From Nocardia xishanensis NBRC 101358 (GTDB taxonomy: Bacteria > Actinomycetota > Actinomycetes > Mycobacteriales > Mycobacteriaceae): DNA of 64,000 bases. The translations under genes were made by a program, and so were the position numbers. Of this stretch, positions 1 to 9,488 are shown piece by piece. Numbering within the stretch: position 1 is the first letter of the stretch; the number at the start of each line of letters is the position of its first letter. The stretch spans positions 1-64,000 of the forward strand of contig NZ_BDCF01000021.1 of assembly GCF_001613365.1 (NCBI RefSeq), given 5' to 3'. Below the pieces are notes generated by a model, which did no database searches, had not been told where the DNA came from, and was given only the letters and a program-made list of their open reading frames with translations.

Positions 1-1
1 G

Positions 2-2344
2 AACGGCCCCGCCACCGGTGAGCGCCGCGCCCAGTCCGGCCAGCCGCCTTCGGGTCCACCGCCGCGCCGCGACGGCGGCGGTGACGGTGGTTCCGGCGGC
101 GCGGGCAAGCGGCCCGGTGCGAAGAGGGTGCCTTGGAAGATGATCCGCAGGACGCTCTACGTGCTCATCGCCCTCGCCATCGTGGTGCCGAGCGCCGTCT
201 TCCTGGTCGCCTACTCCACGGTGTCGGTGCCGCAGCCGGGCGACCTGAAGAGCAATCAGGTCGCGATGATCTACGCCGCCGACGGCAGCACGGTGCTGAG
301 CAAAGTGGTCCCGCCGCAGGGCAATCGCACCGACGTGACGATCGAGCAGATCCCGCCGCACGTGCGCAACGCCGTGATCGCGGCCGAGGACCGGGATTTC
401 TACACCAACCCCGGCTTCTCCATCTCCGGCTTCGTGCGCGCGGCCCGGGACAACGTGCTCGGCAAGGAGAGCGCGGGTGGTGGCTCGACGATCACCCAGC
501 AGTACGTGAAGAACGCGCTGGTCGGTGACGAACGCTCGCTCACCCGAAAGATGCACGAGCTGGTCATCTCCGCGAAGATGGCGCGGCAGTGGAGCAAGGA
601 CGAGATCCTCGCCGCCTATCTGAACACCATCTACTTCGGTCGCGGCGCCTACGGTATCGACGCGGCGTCCAAGGCCTACTTCAGCAAGCCGGTGCAGGAT
701 CTGACCGTCGCCGAGGGCGCGGTGCTGGCCGCCACCATCCAGTTGCCCTCGCTGCTGGATCCGGAGAAGAACCCGGAGGGCGCCAAGACGCGCTGGAACT
801 ACGTGCTCGACGGCATGGTCGACGGCGGCAACCTGAAGTCCACCGACCGGCAGGGCATGCAGTACCCGAAGGTGACCCCGCTCGCGCAGACCCAGGACAA
901 GACGCTGGACTCCGGACCGGAGGGCCTGATCAAGAGCCAGGTGCTCGAGGAGCTCGCCTCGGCGGGCATCAGCGAACAGCAGCTCAACACCGCGGGCCTG
1001 CAGATCACCACGACCATCGATCCGAAGGCCCAGCAGGCCGCGGTCGACGCCGCGACGAGCAAGATGCAGGGCGAGCCCGAGCAGCTGCGGACCGCGGTCG
1101 TGTCGATCGATCCGCGCACCGGCGCGGTGAAGGCCTACTACGGCGGCAACGACGGTCAGGGCTACGACTTCGCCAACGCGCCGCTGCAGACCGGCTCCTC
1201 GTTCAAGGTGGTCGGCTTGGCCGCCAACCTCGAACAGGGCATTCCGCTGTCGCAGATGTACGACAGCTCGCCGCTGACGGTGAACGGCATCAAGATCACC
1301 AACGTCGAGGGCGAGTCCTGCGGCATGTGCACCATCGCCGAGTCGCTCAAGCGTTCGCTGAACACCAGCTTCTACCGTATGCAGCTGGACATGGGCAACG
1401 GTCCGCAGAAGATCGCGGACATGGGCCACAAGCTCGGCATTCCCGAGGAGCTGCCCGGGGTCGGCAAGACGCTGTCCGAGTCGGACGGCTCCGGCCCGAA
1501 CAACGGCATCGTGCTCGGCCAGTACCAGGCCCGCGCGATCGATATGGCCTCCGCCTACGCCACGCTGGCGGCCTCCGGCATGTACCACGCGCCGCACTTC
1601 GTGCAGCGGGTGGTGACCGGCGACGGCCAGGTGCTGCTCGACCGCGGCGACGTCGCGGGCGAACAGCGCGTCTCGGCGGCCGTCGCCGACAACGTGACCG
1701 CGGCGATGAAGCCGATCGCGGGCTACTCGCGCAACCACAACCTGGCAGGTGGTCGCGAATCGGCGGCCAAGACGGGCACCGCCCAGCTCGGCGACACCGG
1801 CGAGAACAAGGACACCTGGATGGTCGGTTACACGCCGTCGCTGTCCACCGCCGTGTGGGTCGGCAGCGTGGACAACTCGCCGCTGCGCAACTACGCCGGC
1901 GGCATGATCTACGGTTCCGGCCTGGCGTCGGACATCTGGAAGGCGACCATGGACGGCGCGCTGCAAGGCACCCCGACCGAGACCTTCCCGAAGCCCGCGC
2001 CGATCAAGGGCCAGGCGGGCGTTCCCGAGTGGACCGCGCCCTACACCCCGCCGTCGACGGTCGACGCCCCCGCGCCGCCGGTCGTCATCGCGCCGACCCA
2101 GGTGGAGATCCTGCCCGGTATCACCATCCCGGTCCCCGGCGTGCAGCCCAACCCACGCCCGCAGCAGCAGCAACGTGAGCAGGATCCGGGCCCGCTGCCC
2201 GGCCAGCCGGTCGCGCCGACCGGCGGCGGCTCGCCGACCCAAACGGGTTCGCCGCGTCCTGGCGGAACCGGAAACGGCGGCGGCAACGGAAACAGCGGCC
2301 AGGACGAGGGCTCGAACAGCACACAGCCGACGCGCAGCCGCTAG
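2..2344 (+). CDS. ponA1: Bifunctional class A penicillin-binding protein (5' end outside window)
   Basis: Membrane-anchored peptidoglycan glycosyltransferase/transpeptidase. The reading frame is open from base 2, so the N-terminus lies before the window; the visible start is a Gly/Pro/Arg-rich cytoplasmic tail, followed by one membrane segment (bases about 140-225). The glycosyltransferase part shows AAEDRDF (catalytic Glu) and GGGSTITQQYVKN. The transpeptidase part shows the SxxK box SSFK at 1196-1207, an SLN motif and KTGTAQ at 1769. The C-terminus is a Pro/Gly/Gln-rich tail, as in actinobacterial PonA1. The gene precedes a GT87 gene exactly as ponA1 precedes Rv0051 in Mycobacterium tuberculosis. 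A terminator hairpin follows the stop. The internal GTG at 128 is not the natural start. Confidence 0.95.
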   Translation, partial: NGPATGERRAQSGQPPSGPPPRRDGGGDGGSGGAGKRPGAKRVPWKMIRRTLYVLIALAIVVPSAVFLVAYSTVSVPQPGDLKSNQVAMIYAADGSTVLSKVVPPQGNRTDVTIEQIPPHVRNAVIAAEDRDFYTNPGFSISGFVRAARDNVLGKESAGGGSTITQQYVKNALVGDERSLTRKMHELVISAKMARQWSKDEILAAYLNTIYFGRGAYGIDAASKAYFSKPVQDLTVAEGAVLAATIQLPSLLDPEKNPEGAKTRWNYVLDGMVDGGNLKSTDRQGMQYPKVTPLAQTQDKTLDSGPEGLIKSQVLEELASAGISEQQLNTAGLQITTTIDPKAQQAAVDAATSKMQGEPEQLRTAVVSIDPRTGAVKAYYGGNDGQGYDFANAPLQTGSSFKVVGLAANLEQGIPLSQMYDSSPLTVNGIKITNVEGESCGMCTIAESLKRSLNTSFYRMQLDMGNGPQKIADMGHKLGIPEELPGVGKTLSESDGSGPNNGIVLGQYQARAIDMASAYATLAASGMYHAPHFVQRVVTGDGQVLLDRGDVAGEQRVSAAVADNVTAAMKPIAGYSRNHNLAGGRESAAKTGTAQLGDTGENKDTWMVGYTPSLSTAVWVGSVDNSPLRNYAGGMIYGSGLASDIWKATMDGALQGTPTETFPKPAPIKGQAGVPEWTAPYTPPSTVDAPAPPVVIAPTQVEILPGITIPVPGVQPNPRPQQQQREQDPGPLPGQPVAPTGGGSPTQTGSPRPGGTGNGGGNGNSGQDEGSNSTQPTRSR

Positions 2345-2381
2345 TCCGCGCAGCGGTCGACGTTCGTCGCGTAGTCCACAT

Positions 2382-2415
2382 CCCGCCCCGGGTGGTGCGA
2401 ACCGCCCGGGGCGGG
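2382..2415 (+). terminator. Hairpin terminator after ponA1
   Basis: Perfect 11-bp GC-rich stem (CCCGCCCCGGG at 2382-2392, its complement at 2405-2415) with a 12-nt loop, between the ponA1 stop and the next start. There is no T-run, which is usual for high-GC actinobacterial terminators. Confidence 0.6.
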
Positions 2416-2461
2416 CCTGTGTTCGGGGGCCGTTCGGCCGAACCTATTAGGCTCGGGTTCC

Positions 2462-4195
2462 GTGACCGATCAGCAAGTGGTGGACGTGCGGACTGGCCAG
2501 GCCGTGCGCTCCGGCGGGGGCTCGGGCGGCGGGACACACTACGCGGCGCCCGCGCCGTTGGCGCCCGACCTCCGCTCGGCCGACGCGCGGGATCGCCCGA
2601 GCCGCAACGATTCCCTCGCCGCGCAGCTGAGCACCGTCGTCGGCGGGCCGGTCGGCGATCACGCGCTGATCGGCAGGGTCGGCTTCTGGACGCCGCTGCG
2701 GGTGATCCTCGCCTTCACCGTGGTGTTCCTCGCGCTGGGCTGGGCTACCAAGGCGGGCTGCATCCAGCAGACCGAAGCGGGCAACGGCTCGCTGACGCTG
2801 GACTGGAACAACGGCCGCCAGTACGTCGCGATGTGCTACTCGGACACGGTGCCGCTGTACGGCGCCGAACGCCTCGACGAAGGCGCGTTCCCGTACAAAA
2901 AGGCCTGGGTCGAGCAGACCCCGGACGGCGGTCGCGAGACCAGGTACATGGAATACCCGGTGCTTTCCGGCCTGTACCAGTACGTGTCCATGCAGCTCGC
3001 CAAGACGTGGGACGCGCTGCCGCTGCCCGGCGCGCTCCAGGTGGTCATCTACTTCAATGTCGTCGCGTTCGGTCTCGCCATGGCCTGGCTGGTGACCGTG
3101 TGGGCCTCGGCGCTGCTCGCGGGGCGCCGGATCTGGGACGCGGCGCTCGTCGCGTGCTCGCCGCTGGTGATCGTGCACGCGTTCACCAATTTCGACGCGC
3201 TGGCGACCGCTCTCGCCGCCACCGGACTGCTCGCCTGGGCGCGGCGCAAGCCGGTGCTGGCCGGCGTGCTGCTCGGGCTCGGCGGCGCGGCGAAACTCTA
3301 TCCGCTACTGCTGCTCGGCCCGATCGTGGTGCTGTGCCTGCGGGTCGATCCGATGCACCGGGTGCCGAGCACGCGGATCGGGCTGCGCATCCGCGATATC
3401 GACAGCGGCCGCGCTGCGCTGACCTGGCTGCGCGAAACGCCTTACCGCATTCAGTTCTTCGGCTTCCGTCCGCTTGGCGCGGCCGTCATCGCGGTGGTGG
3501 CCGCGGCGGGCACCTGGCTGACGGTGAACCTGCCGATCGCGCTGCTGTACCCGAACGGCTGGCAGGAGTTCTTCCGGCTCAACACCACCAGGCACGCCGA
3601 CCCGGATTCCATCTACAACGTGATCACCTCGTTCACCGGCTGGCCCGGTTTCGACGGCGAACTGAACCACGGTGAGCCGCCGTCCATTCTGAACGCGGTC
3701 TCGCTGCTGCTGTTCGTATTGGCCTGCGCCGCGATCGCCTACATCGCGCTGACCGCGCCGCGCCGCCCGCGTCTCGCCCAGCTGTGCTTCCTGGTCGTCG
3801 CGGCGTTCCTGCTCACCAACAAGGTGTGGAGCCCGCAGTATTCGCTGTGGCTGGTGCCGCTGGCGGTGCTCGCGCTGCCTCACCGCCGAATCCTGTTGGC
3901 GTGGATGACGATCGACGCACTGGTCTGGGTGCCGCGCATGTTCTACTACCTCGGCATCGACCGCAAAGGCTTGCCCGAGCAGTGGTTCACGGGCACCGTC
4001 GTACTGCGCGACCTCGCGGTGATCGGACTGTGCGCGCTGATCGTGCGCCAGATCTACCGACCGGGCGAAGACCTGGTGCGCCGCGATTTCGTGGACGACC
4101 CCGCGGGCGGCGTATTCGACCGCACCGCCGACCCGCTGCTGCCCTGGCTACCGGAACCATTGCGCCCCAAGGCGACTCTGGCCCGCACCAGCTGA
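2462..4195 (+). CDS. GT87 family polyprenol-phosphate-mannose-dependent glycosyltransferase
   Basis: Multi-pass membrane protein of 577 residues (GT87/DUF2029), the family of mycobacterial lipomannan and PIM mannosyltransferases. After a soluble N-terminus of about 70 residues come roughly ten hydrophobic segments. Family marks are CYSD and EYPVLSG in the first periplasmic loop, KLYPLLLLGP, and SPQYSLWLVPL near the end. The GTG start at 2462 gives MTDQQVV. By position next to ponA1 it corresponds to Rv0051. The acceptor is unknown. A paralogue with the same CYSD, EYPVLSG and SPQY-LWL marks lies at 22445-23827 on the other strand. Confidence 0.85.
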   Translation: MTDQQVVDVRTGQAVRSGGGSGGGTHYAAPAPLAPDLRSADARDRPSRNDSLAAQLSTVVGGPVGDHALIGRVGFWTPLRVILAFTVVFLALGWATKAGCIQQTEAGNGSLTLDWNNGRQYVAMCYSDTVPLYGAERLDEGAFPYKKAWVEQTPDGGRETRYMEYPVLSGLYQYVSMQLAKTWDALPLPGALQVVIYFNVVAFGLAMAWLVTVWASALLAGRRIWDAALVACSPLVIVHAFTNFDALATALAATGLLAWARRKPVLAGVLLGLGGAAKLYPLLLLGPIVVLCLRVDPMHRVPSTRIGLRIRDIDSGRAALTWLRETPYRIQFFGFRPLGAAVIAVVAAAGTWLTVNLPIALLYPNGWQEFFRLNTTRHADPDSIYNVITSFTGWPGFDGELNHGEPPSILNAVSLLLFVLACAAIAYIALTAPRRPRLAQLCFLVVAAFLLTNKVWSPQYSLWLVPLAVLALPHRRILLAWMTIDALVWVPRMFYYLGIDRKGLPEQWFTGTVVLRDLAVIGLCALIVRQIYRPGEDLVRRDFVDDPAGGVFDRTADPLLPWLPEPLRPKATLARTS

Positions 4196-4289
4196 CGCGT
4201 TATCGCAGCGGCTCGGCCACGTGCCGCGAGCGCGCACACGCCGCGAGCGGACGCGAAACGCGACCGGCGAACGCGACTACGGCGCGCAA

Positions 4290-5867
4290 CTACTCCGACC
4301 GCAACAGCTTCGCCGCCCGCTGCGGATCCCGCGGCAGCAGATCGAGTTCCAGCTGCCAGGCGCTGCCGGTCCACGGATCGAACAGCGGCGTGTCCTCGAC
4401 GGTCGGCAGATGACGGCAGGCCTGCGAGAGCGCCGCCACGGTCCCGTCCGGAGATTCGGATTCGTCGCTGCCGACGATCACGATGGACAGTCCGATCAGG
4501 TCGCCGCGCAGGGTCAGCGCGGAAATGCGTTGGGCGTCGGAGGCCTGGTACCCGTGCGGGAAGTCGGCGGCCAGCAGCACCCGGTGCTCGGTCGGCGGGG
4601 TGAAAGCACCGCTGGAGTAAGCCATTTCGGCCAGCTCCGCGGCGTCTACCAGGGCTTGCAGGCGCGGTGAGATGTCGCCGTGCTCGGTGATCGGCGGACC
4701 GTCCAGCACCGGCCCGAGCGGCGCGAGCAGTCCGCTGAACGCGCCGGTCAGGTCGATGACATCGATGCGGGTGCGCCTGCCTGGATCGGACGCGAGCAAC
4801 CGGGCCAGTAGCGCGCCGACCACCGGAGCCACCGCCGCCGACCGCTCGGTGTCGATCCACAGCGGCCTGGTCAGCGGCACCGGAACACAGTACGGAATCC
4901 GCAGCGGACCGCGTTCGATCGCGTACAGCTCGCCGAGGCGGATGCCGTCACTGGCCTTCGCACGGCCCTCCCATGCCGGTGACGACCAGGAGGCCAGCGC
5001 GGGCGGCAGCAACCGGTCGGCCTCGGCGAGCTCGCGCATCAGATGCTCGCTGTCGCGCCGGTGATTGCCTTCGGCGACGGCGACGAGTTCGTCGCTGCGC
5101 TGTTGCGCCTCCCTGCGTTTCGCCTCGGCGACCGGCGTGTTCCTCGTCGCCGGGTCCGAGACCGCGGCCGAGAGCTCCTCGTCCAGCCGTTTGGCGGCGT
5201 AGTCGCGTGCCGAGACCAGCGCGGCGGCCGAGCGCGCCGCGTCCTCGAAGATCATCCACAGCCGTTCCAGCCCGTGCGAGACCTCGAGAACGGGAGCATC
5301 GGCCGGAGGGTGAGGACCGGCGATGCCCGCGCGGTCGGCCTGCGGATGCGATGCGGGCGCGCTCGTGTCGGCTCCGCCGGACACCTCCACGCCGTGCGCT
5401 GGCAACAACACCGGCAGCCCGCCCGCGTAGCCCTGACCGACGGCGCGGACCTTCCACGCGTCGCCGCGCCGATAGACCTCCAGACAGATCAGGGCCACCT
5501 CGCCCGCGGCGGGCATGATCGCGAATTCGGTGGTGATCGTGCCGTTCTCGGCCAGCGACGTGGTCACGGGACCGAGCTCGCCGGCGCCGGGCGCGGCGGC
5601 ATCGGCGCTGACCACCAGCAGCACCGCCTTGGCGTCGGCGCGCACCTCGGCCAGGGTGATGGTCACCTCGTCACCGGTCAGCGCGACGCCGCCGGTGCTC
5701 GGCTGGTTGTAGAAGACGAAGTCCGCCGCGTCGAGAACACGCAGGTTCTCTGCCACCACCAGCGCGGAAACATCGAGCGCCGCATCGGCTTCGACGCCGA
5801 ACCGGAGCACATCGCCGGAGAGCGGGATGTTCTGTCCTGCCTTCAGCTGAATCACGTTGTCTACCAT
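4290..5867 (-). CDS. TerD-like domain protein with long uncharacterised C-terminal region
   Basis: 525 residues. The N-terminal 180 or so form a TerD-like beta-sandwich, recognisable from LRVLDAADFVFYNQP and WKVRAVGQGYAGG. The acidic calcium-binding strings of classical TerD (DFDLDAS, GEGEGDDEV) are absent, so metal binding is probably lost. A variable linker leads to a helical, charged segment (about residues 200-300) and a C-terminal alpha/beta region (IRIPYCVPVPLTRPLWIDTE onward) that recalls the nucleotide-binding core of FtsK-like proteins but has no visible P-loop. It reads in tandem with the TerD protein to its right (31 bp apart) and converges on the GT87 gene. Role: cytoplasmic component of the Ter stress system, by association. 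Confidence 0.75.
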   Translation of the reverse strand: MVDNVIQLKAGQNIPLSGDVLRFGVEADAALDVSALVVAENLRVLDAADFVFYNQPSTGGVALTGDEVTITLAEVRADAKAVLLVVSADAAAPGAGELGPVTTSLAENGTITTEFAIMPAAGEVALICLEVYRRGDAWKVRAVGQGYAGGLPVLLPAHGVEVSGGADTSAPASHPQADRAGIAGPHPPADAPVLEVSHGLERLWMIFEDAARSAAALVSARDYAAKRLDEELSAAVSDPATRNTPVAEAKRREAQQRSDELVAVAEGNHRRDSEHLMRELAEADRLLPPALASWSSPAWEGRAKASDGIRLGELYAIERGPLRIPYCVPVPLTRPLWIDTERSAAVAPVVGALLARLLASDPGRRTRIDVIDLTGAFSGLLAPLGPVLDGPPITEHGDISPRLQALVDAAELAEMAYSSGAFTPPTEHRVLLAADFPHGYQASDAQRISALTLRGDLIGLSIVIVGSDESESPDGTVAALSQACRHLPTVEDTPLFDPWTGSAWQLELDLLPRDPQRAAKLLRSE

Positions 5868-5898
5868 GCTCTTCGCGCGTTCCCCCGACGAACCTTCC

Positions 5899-7215
5899 TC
5901 AGAGGAAACGGCCCAGCTGGGGAATCGCCTCGCCGGGATGCTTGGCTTGGAAGCCCTCGCCGAGCGCCTGCATCTTCCAGTCGCCGCCGACCCGGAACAC
6001 CTTGGCCATCGCCATCGCGGTGAACCGCATGCCGCCCGCCATGGTGTACCTGGCGAGCTCGGCGTTGTTGGAACCGTCGACCAGACGGCAGAACGCGTTG
6101 CGCACCTGCTCGAAAGTGTGGCCCTTGTAGGAGGTCACGATGAACAGCAACGAGCTGATGTGCGCCGGAATCCTGGTCAGATCCACCAGGATGACCTCGT
6201 CGTCGCCCTCGCCCTCGCCGGTGAGATTGTCACCCTGGTGCCGCACCGAGCCGTCCTTGGAGGACAGCTGGCCGTAATAGGCGTAGTCGGCCGGGTTGGC
6301 GTCGGCGAACATGATCACCGAGGCGTCGAGATCGATGTCGACCGTGCGGTTGCCGAACATCCCGCGGCTCTGCACCGGATCCCAGCCGAGACCCATCTTC
6401 ACGAAGGTGAGCGCCTGCCCGCCCTCCTTGCGCAGCGTGACGCGCTGACCCTTCTGCAAGCTGACCGGGCGGTCCTTGCTCAGGCTCACCTCGCCGGTGG
6501 GCTGCGCGGCCTGCTGCGGCGCCGCACTTTGCTGCGTGGCCGGTCCCGGCGGCGGGTAGCCACCACCGGGCGGGGGCGCGTACCCGGTGCCGGGCGGCGG
6601 CGGGTAGGAGCCGGTGGCCGCGTACTGCGGCGACTGCTGAGTCTGGGAGGTCGGCGGCGGGTAGTGCGTCGGCTGCGCGGCCTGGGTCGGCTGCGGCGGC
6701 GCCGCGGGCGCCTCGTCGACGGTGACGCCGTGGTCGGTGACGAGCGCGGCGAAACCGCCCGCGTAGCCCTGACCGACCGCGCGCACCTTCCAGGCGCCCT
6801 GGCGGCGGTACAGCTCGAGGGCGATCACGATGGACTCGGAGTCGAGCCCCTCGATCCGGTACTCGTACAACTGATTACCGCTGGAATCCGAGACGACGGC
6901 GATCGGCGGCGCGGACCTGCCGAAGTTGCTGGAGGCGTCGTCGAGGGTGATCACCGCGCGAATCTGGTCGATGTCGGCGGGCACCGCGTTCAGCGACACG
7001 GCCAGCGAGGCGGGCTGGCCCGCGGGCGCGGGCTGCAGGTTCACACCGGGGCCGGACGGCTGGTTGAAGAAGACGAAGTCCGCGTCCGAGCGGACCTTGC
7101 CACGCTCGGTCACCAGTAGCGCGGACAGATCCGCCGGTGCCGACAACTGGACGGAGATCACCACGTCGTTGGTGGCCAGTGGACCGTTCTGGCCCTTGGC
7201 GAGTGTTGCGGACAA
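5899..7215 (-). CDS. Two-domain TerD family protein
   Basis: 438 residues, two TerD domains joined by a Pro/Gln/Tyr-rich linker (about residues 170-245). Domain 1 has SDADFVFFNQP and WKVRAVGQGYAGG but lacks the acidic calcium site. Domain 2 keeps it: VDIDLDAS and GDNLTGEGEGDDEVI. It ends with GEAIPQLGRFL. The chosen start is TTG at 7215, preceded by a GAAGGG ribosome site and giving MSATLAKGQNGPL; the longer open frame upstream has no TerD character. The gene is divergent from the first AIM24 gene. Expected to act as a calcium-dependent scaffold at the membrane or with other Ter proteins; this is family inference. Confidence 0.88.
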   Translation of the reverse strand: MSATLAKGQNGPLATNDVVISVQLSAPADLSALLVTERGKVRSDADFVFFNQPSGPGVNLQPAPAGQPASLAVSLNAVPADIDQIRAVITLDDASSNFGRSAPPIAVVSDSSGNQLYEYRIEGLDSESIVIALELYRRQGAWKVRAVGQGYAGGFAALVTDHGVTVDEAPAAPPQPTQAAQPTHYPPPTSQTQQSPQYAATGSYPPPPGTGYAPPPGGGYPPPGPATQQSAAPQQAAQPTGEVSLSKDRPVSLQKGQRVTLRKEGGQALTFVKMGLGWDPVQSRGMFGNRTVDIDLDASVIMFADANPADYAYYGQLSSKDGSVRHQGDNLTGEGEGDDEVILVDLTRIPAHISSLLFIVTSYKGHTFEQVRNAFCRLVDGSNNAELARYTMAGGMRFTAMAMAKVFRVGGDWKMQALGEGFQAKHPGEAIPQLGRFL

Positions 7216-7394
7216 GGTCGACCCTTCGCTTGTCGGTGCGTACGTTTGCCACTCTACGAGAAACGGCCCGGCCACCGCCGGAGTAAACGCCGCGCACGGC
7301 GTTGCGAACCGTGTGTGTCCGTTACAGTGACCGCTGGCAGCGGAACGTGACGACGACCCATGTTCCCGAACGAGACAGCAGGGCAAACCCCAAG

Positions 7395-8018
7395 ATGGCA
7401 CAACTTTTCGAACAGTCGAAGAAGGTGGTCGAGGCTCATCTCGCCGGAACGAGTGTCCGCGCGATAGCCGGTTCGATGATCGCCTACGAGGGAAACGTGC
7501 AGTTCAAGGCCGCCGGATTCGGCGGAGGCGACGGCGTGCTCGCCGGCCTCAAGCGGCGCGCCACCGGCGAGAAGCTGTCGCTGATGGAATGCGGCGGGCA
7601 CGGCAGGGTCTTCTTCGCGGTGAACGGCCAGCACGTGTCGGTGGTGAACCTGAACGGTGAAACGCTACAGGTCGAATCGCAGCAGTTGCTCGCCTTCGCC
7701 GGGAACCTGCGCACCGACGTGCGTTTCGCGGGTTTGCGCGGCGCCTCGACCGGCGCCGGATTGTTCACCACCACAGTCACCGGGCAGGGGCAGGTCGCGT
7801 TGCTCTCGGCGGGCGGACCGCTGATCCACCTGGAGGTGTCGCCGCAGTACCCGCTGGTGGTCGATCCGGACGCGTTCGTCGCGGCGCAGGGCAACCTGAA
7901 CCAGTCCTTCGTCACCGACGTCTCCTGGCGGACCATGATCGGTCAGGATGCGGGCGAGGCTTTCTCGCTGCGCTGGGAAGGCCAGGGCGTCGTGTTGATC
8001 CAGCCCGCGGAACGGTAA
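7395..8018 (+). CDS. AIM24 family protein, first of three
   Basis: 207 residues, AIM24 (TRAP-like beta-barrel) family, the bacterial relatives of the mitochondrial protein Aim24. Signs are IAGSMIAYEGNVQFK at the start, alternating short beta strands, PLVVDPDAFVAAQGN and the final QGVVLIQP. The chosen ATG at 7395 (MAQLFEQSKK) begins the conserved part; earlier in-frame codons give unrelated sequence. It opens a three-gene run with gaps of 10 and 2 bp, surely one operon. The molecular function of bacterial AIM24 proteins is unknown; the adjacency to TerD genes suggests a common stress role. Confidence 0.85.
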   Translation: MAQLFEQSKKVVEAHLAGTSVRAIAGSMIAYEGNVQFKAAGFGGGDGVLAGLKRRATGEKLSLMECGGHGRVFFAVNGQHVSVVNLNGETLQVESQQLLAFAGNLRTDVRFAGLRGASTGAGLFTTTVTGQGQVALLSAGGPLIHLEVSPQYPLVVDPDAFVAAQGNLNQSFVTDVSWRTMIGQDAGEAFSLRWEGQGVVLIQPAER

Positions 8019-8028
8019 GGGGCAGGGG

Positions 8029-8721
8029 ATGTTCGAGAAAGTCAACGGCAAGGTCGTCAAGGTCGACGTCGGCATGGCGGGCGGCGTGGTCGCCCGCAGC
8101 GGCGCGATGCTCTTCTACTCCGGCGACATTTCTTTTGCGCCGCATCAGATTCCGGGCGCACAGGGCATGGGCGGCGGCGGCCTGATGGGAATGGCGGGCC
8201 GGATGATGGCGGGCGAGCACGAGCGCACCATGCTCGCGCAAGGCAACGGCCAAGTGCACTACGGCTTCGCGGGGCTGGAGGTGCACGTCGTGCAGATGCA
8301 GCCCGGCGCGTCGCTGCGGGTGGAAGCCTCACGGCTGCTTGCCAATACGGCAGGACTGCAAAGCTCGATCGTCTCCGTCGCGAGCTCCGGCGGCGGCGGT
8401 GGCGGCGGTCTGATGGGCGCGCTGCGTGGCGCGGCCTCCGGTGCGCTGACCGGCCAGGGCATGTTCACCACGCAGCTGTCCGGGCACGGCGCGGCAGTGC
8501 TGCTCGCGCACGGCGGATTCCTCGAACTCCAAGTGGGCGGGCCGAATCCGGTCGTGGTCGACCCGCAGGCTTTCGTCGCCGCGTACGGCAATGTGCAGAC
8601 CGAATTGAAGACCGCGCTGAGCTGGCGTGACGCGGTCGGGCGCGGCTCCGGCGAGGCGATGCAACTGCATTGCGTCGGACAGGGAGTCGTCTACGTGCAG
8701 GCCTCAGAAGAGAAGTTGTGA
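8029..8721 (+). CDS. AIM24 family protein, second of three
   Basis: 230 residues. Same fold marks as its neighbours: GGVVARSGAMLFYSGDISF, NPVVVDPQAFVAAYGN and GQGVVYVQASE. Two glycine/methionine-rich inserts (GMGGGGLMGMAGRMMAG and SSGGGGGGGLMGAL) are absent from the other two copies and look like flexible or membrane-facing loops. It starts 10 bp after the previous stop behind GGGGCAGGGG. No enzymatic motif is visible. Confidence 0.85.
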   Translation: MFEKVNGKVVKVDVGMAGGVVARSGAMLFYSGDISFAPHQIPGAQGMGGGGLMGMAGRMMAGEHERTMLAQGNGQVHYGFAGLEVHVVQMQPGASLRVEASRLLANTAGLQSSIVSVASSGGGGGGGLMGALRGAASGALTGQGMFTTQLSGHGAAVLLAHGGFLELQVGGPNPVVVDPQAFVAAYGNVQTELKTALSWRDAVGRGSGEAMQLHCVGQGVVYVQASEEKL

Positions 8722-8723
8722 CC

Positions 8724-9488
8724 ATGGCCCAGATCCACAACCCGATGACGCTCGGCGAGAGCGACAACATCCCGGGAAACAGCTACGCCTACTGCATCGA
8801 CCTGAACAAGCCGTGGTTCATGCGCAAGGGCGCGATGATCGCCTACTACGGCCAGATGAACTTCCAGCTGCTCACCCACGGCCTGCACGGCGGGCTGATG
8901 CACATGGTGTCGCAGCAGTTCTCGGCGCCACTGTTCACCAACGACTACGTGGTGGCCGAGGGCCACGGCAAGCTGATCATCGGCGACCGCGGCTACGACA
9001 TCAATTCCTTCGATCTCGACGACGGCAACCTCACCATCCGCGCGGCCAACCTGCTCGCCTTCGAGCCGGGTCTCGCGCTGAAGCAGTCGATCGTGCCCGG
9101 CTTCCTGACGCTGATCGGCACCGGCAAGTTCCTCGCCTCCTCCAACGGTCCGGTGATATTCGCCGAGCCGCCGCTGCGGGTCGACCCGGAGTCGCTGGTC
9201 GGCTGGGCCGACTGCCCCTCCCCCAGTCACCACTACGACCACCAATGGGTCTCCAGCTTCCTGGCGGCGGGCGCCGCGCGCTTCGGCGTGAACTCCGGCG
9301 AAGAGCGGCAGTTCGACTTCACCGGCGCGGGAACGGTGCTCATCCAGTCCAGCGAGAAGGTCATGAGCGACTCGGTGCTGGTGCGCACGATCGAGGGCCA
9401 GCTCCAGAGCGGCGTCACCGTCGGCGGCCTGCAACGCCTCCAGGCCGTCATCGCCCAGCAGCTCGCGGGTCAGCAGCAGCACTACTGA
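8724..9488 (+). CDS. AIM24 family protein, third of three
   Basis: 254 residues, the longest of the three. Marks are KPWFMRKGAMIAYYGQMNF, PLRVDPESLVGWADCPSPSHHYD and GAGTVLIQSSE. The ATG at 8724 is chosen because AGAAG lies 8 bases upstream and the conserved N-terminus MAQIHNPMTL begins there; a GTG six bases earlier has poor spacing. It starts 2 bp after the second copy. The C-terminus ends in a glutamine-rich tail (QLAGQQQHY). Followed by about 230 bp with no gene. Confidence 0.85.
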   Translation: MAQIHNPMTLGESDNIPGNSYAYCIDLNKPWFMRKGAMIAYYGQMNFQLLTHGLHGGLMHMVSQQFSAPLFTNDYVVAEGHGKLIIGDRGYDINSFDLDDGNLTIRAANLLAFEPGLALKQSIVPGFLTLIGTGKFLASSNGPVIFAEPPLRVDPESLVGWADCPSPSHHYDHQWVSSFLAAGAARFGVNSGEERQFDFTGAGTVLIQSSEKVMSDSVLVRTIEGQLQSGVTVGGLQRLQAVIAQQLAGQQQHY

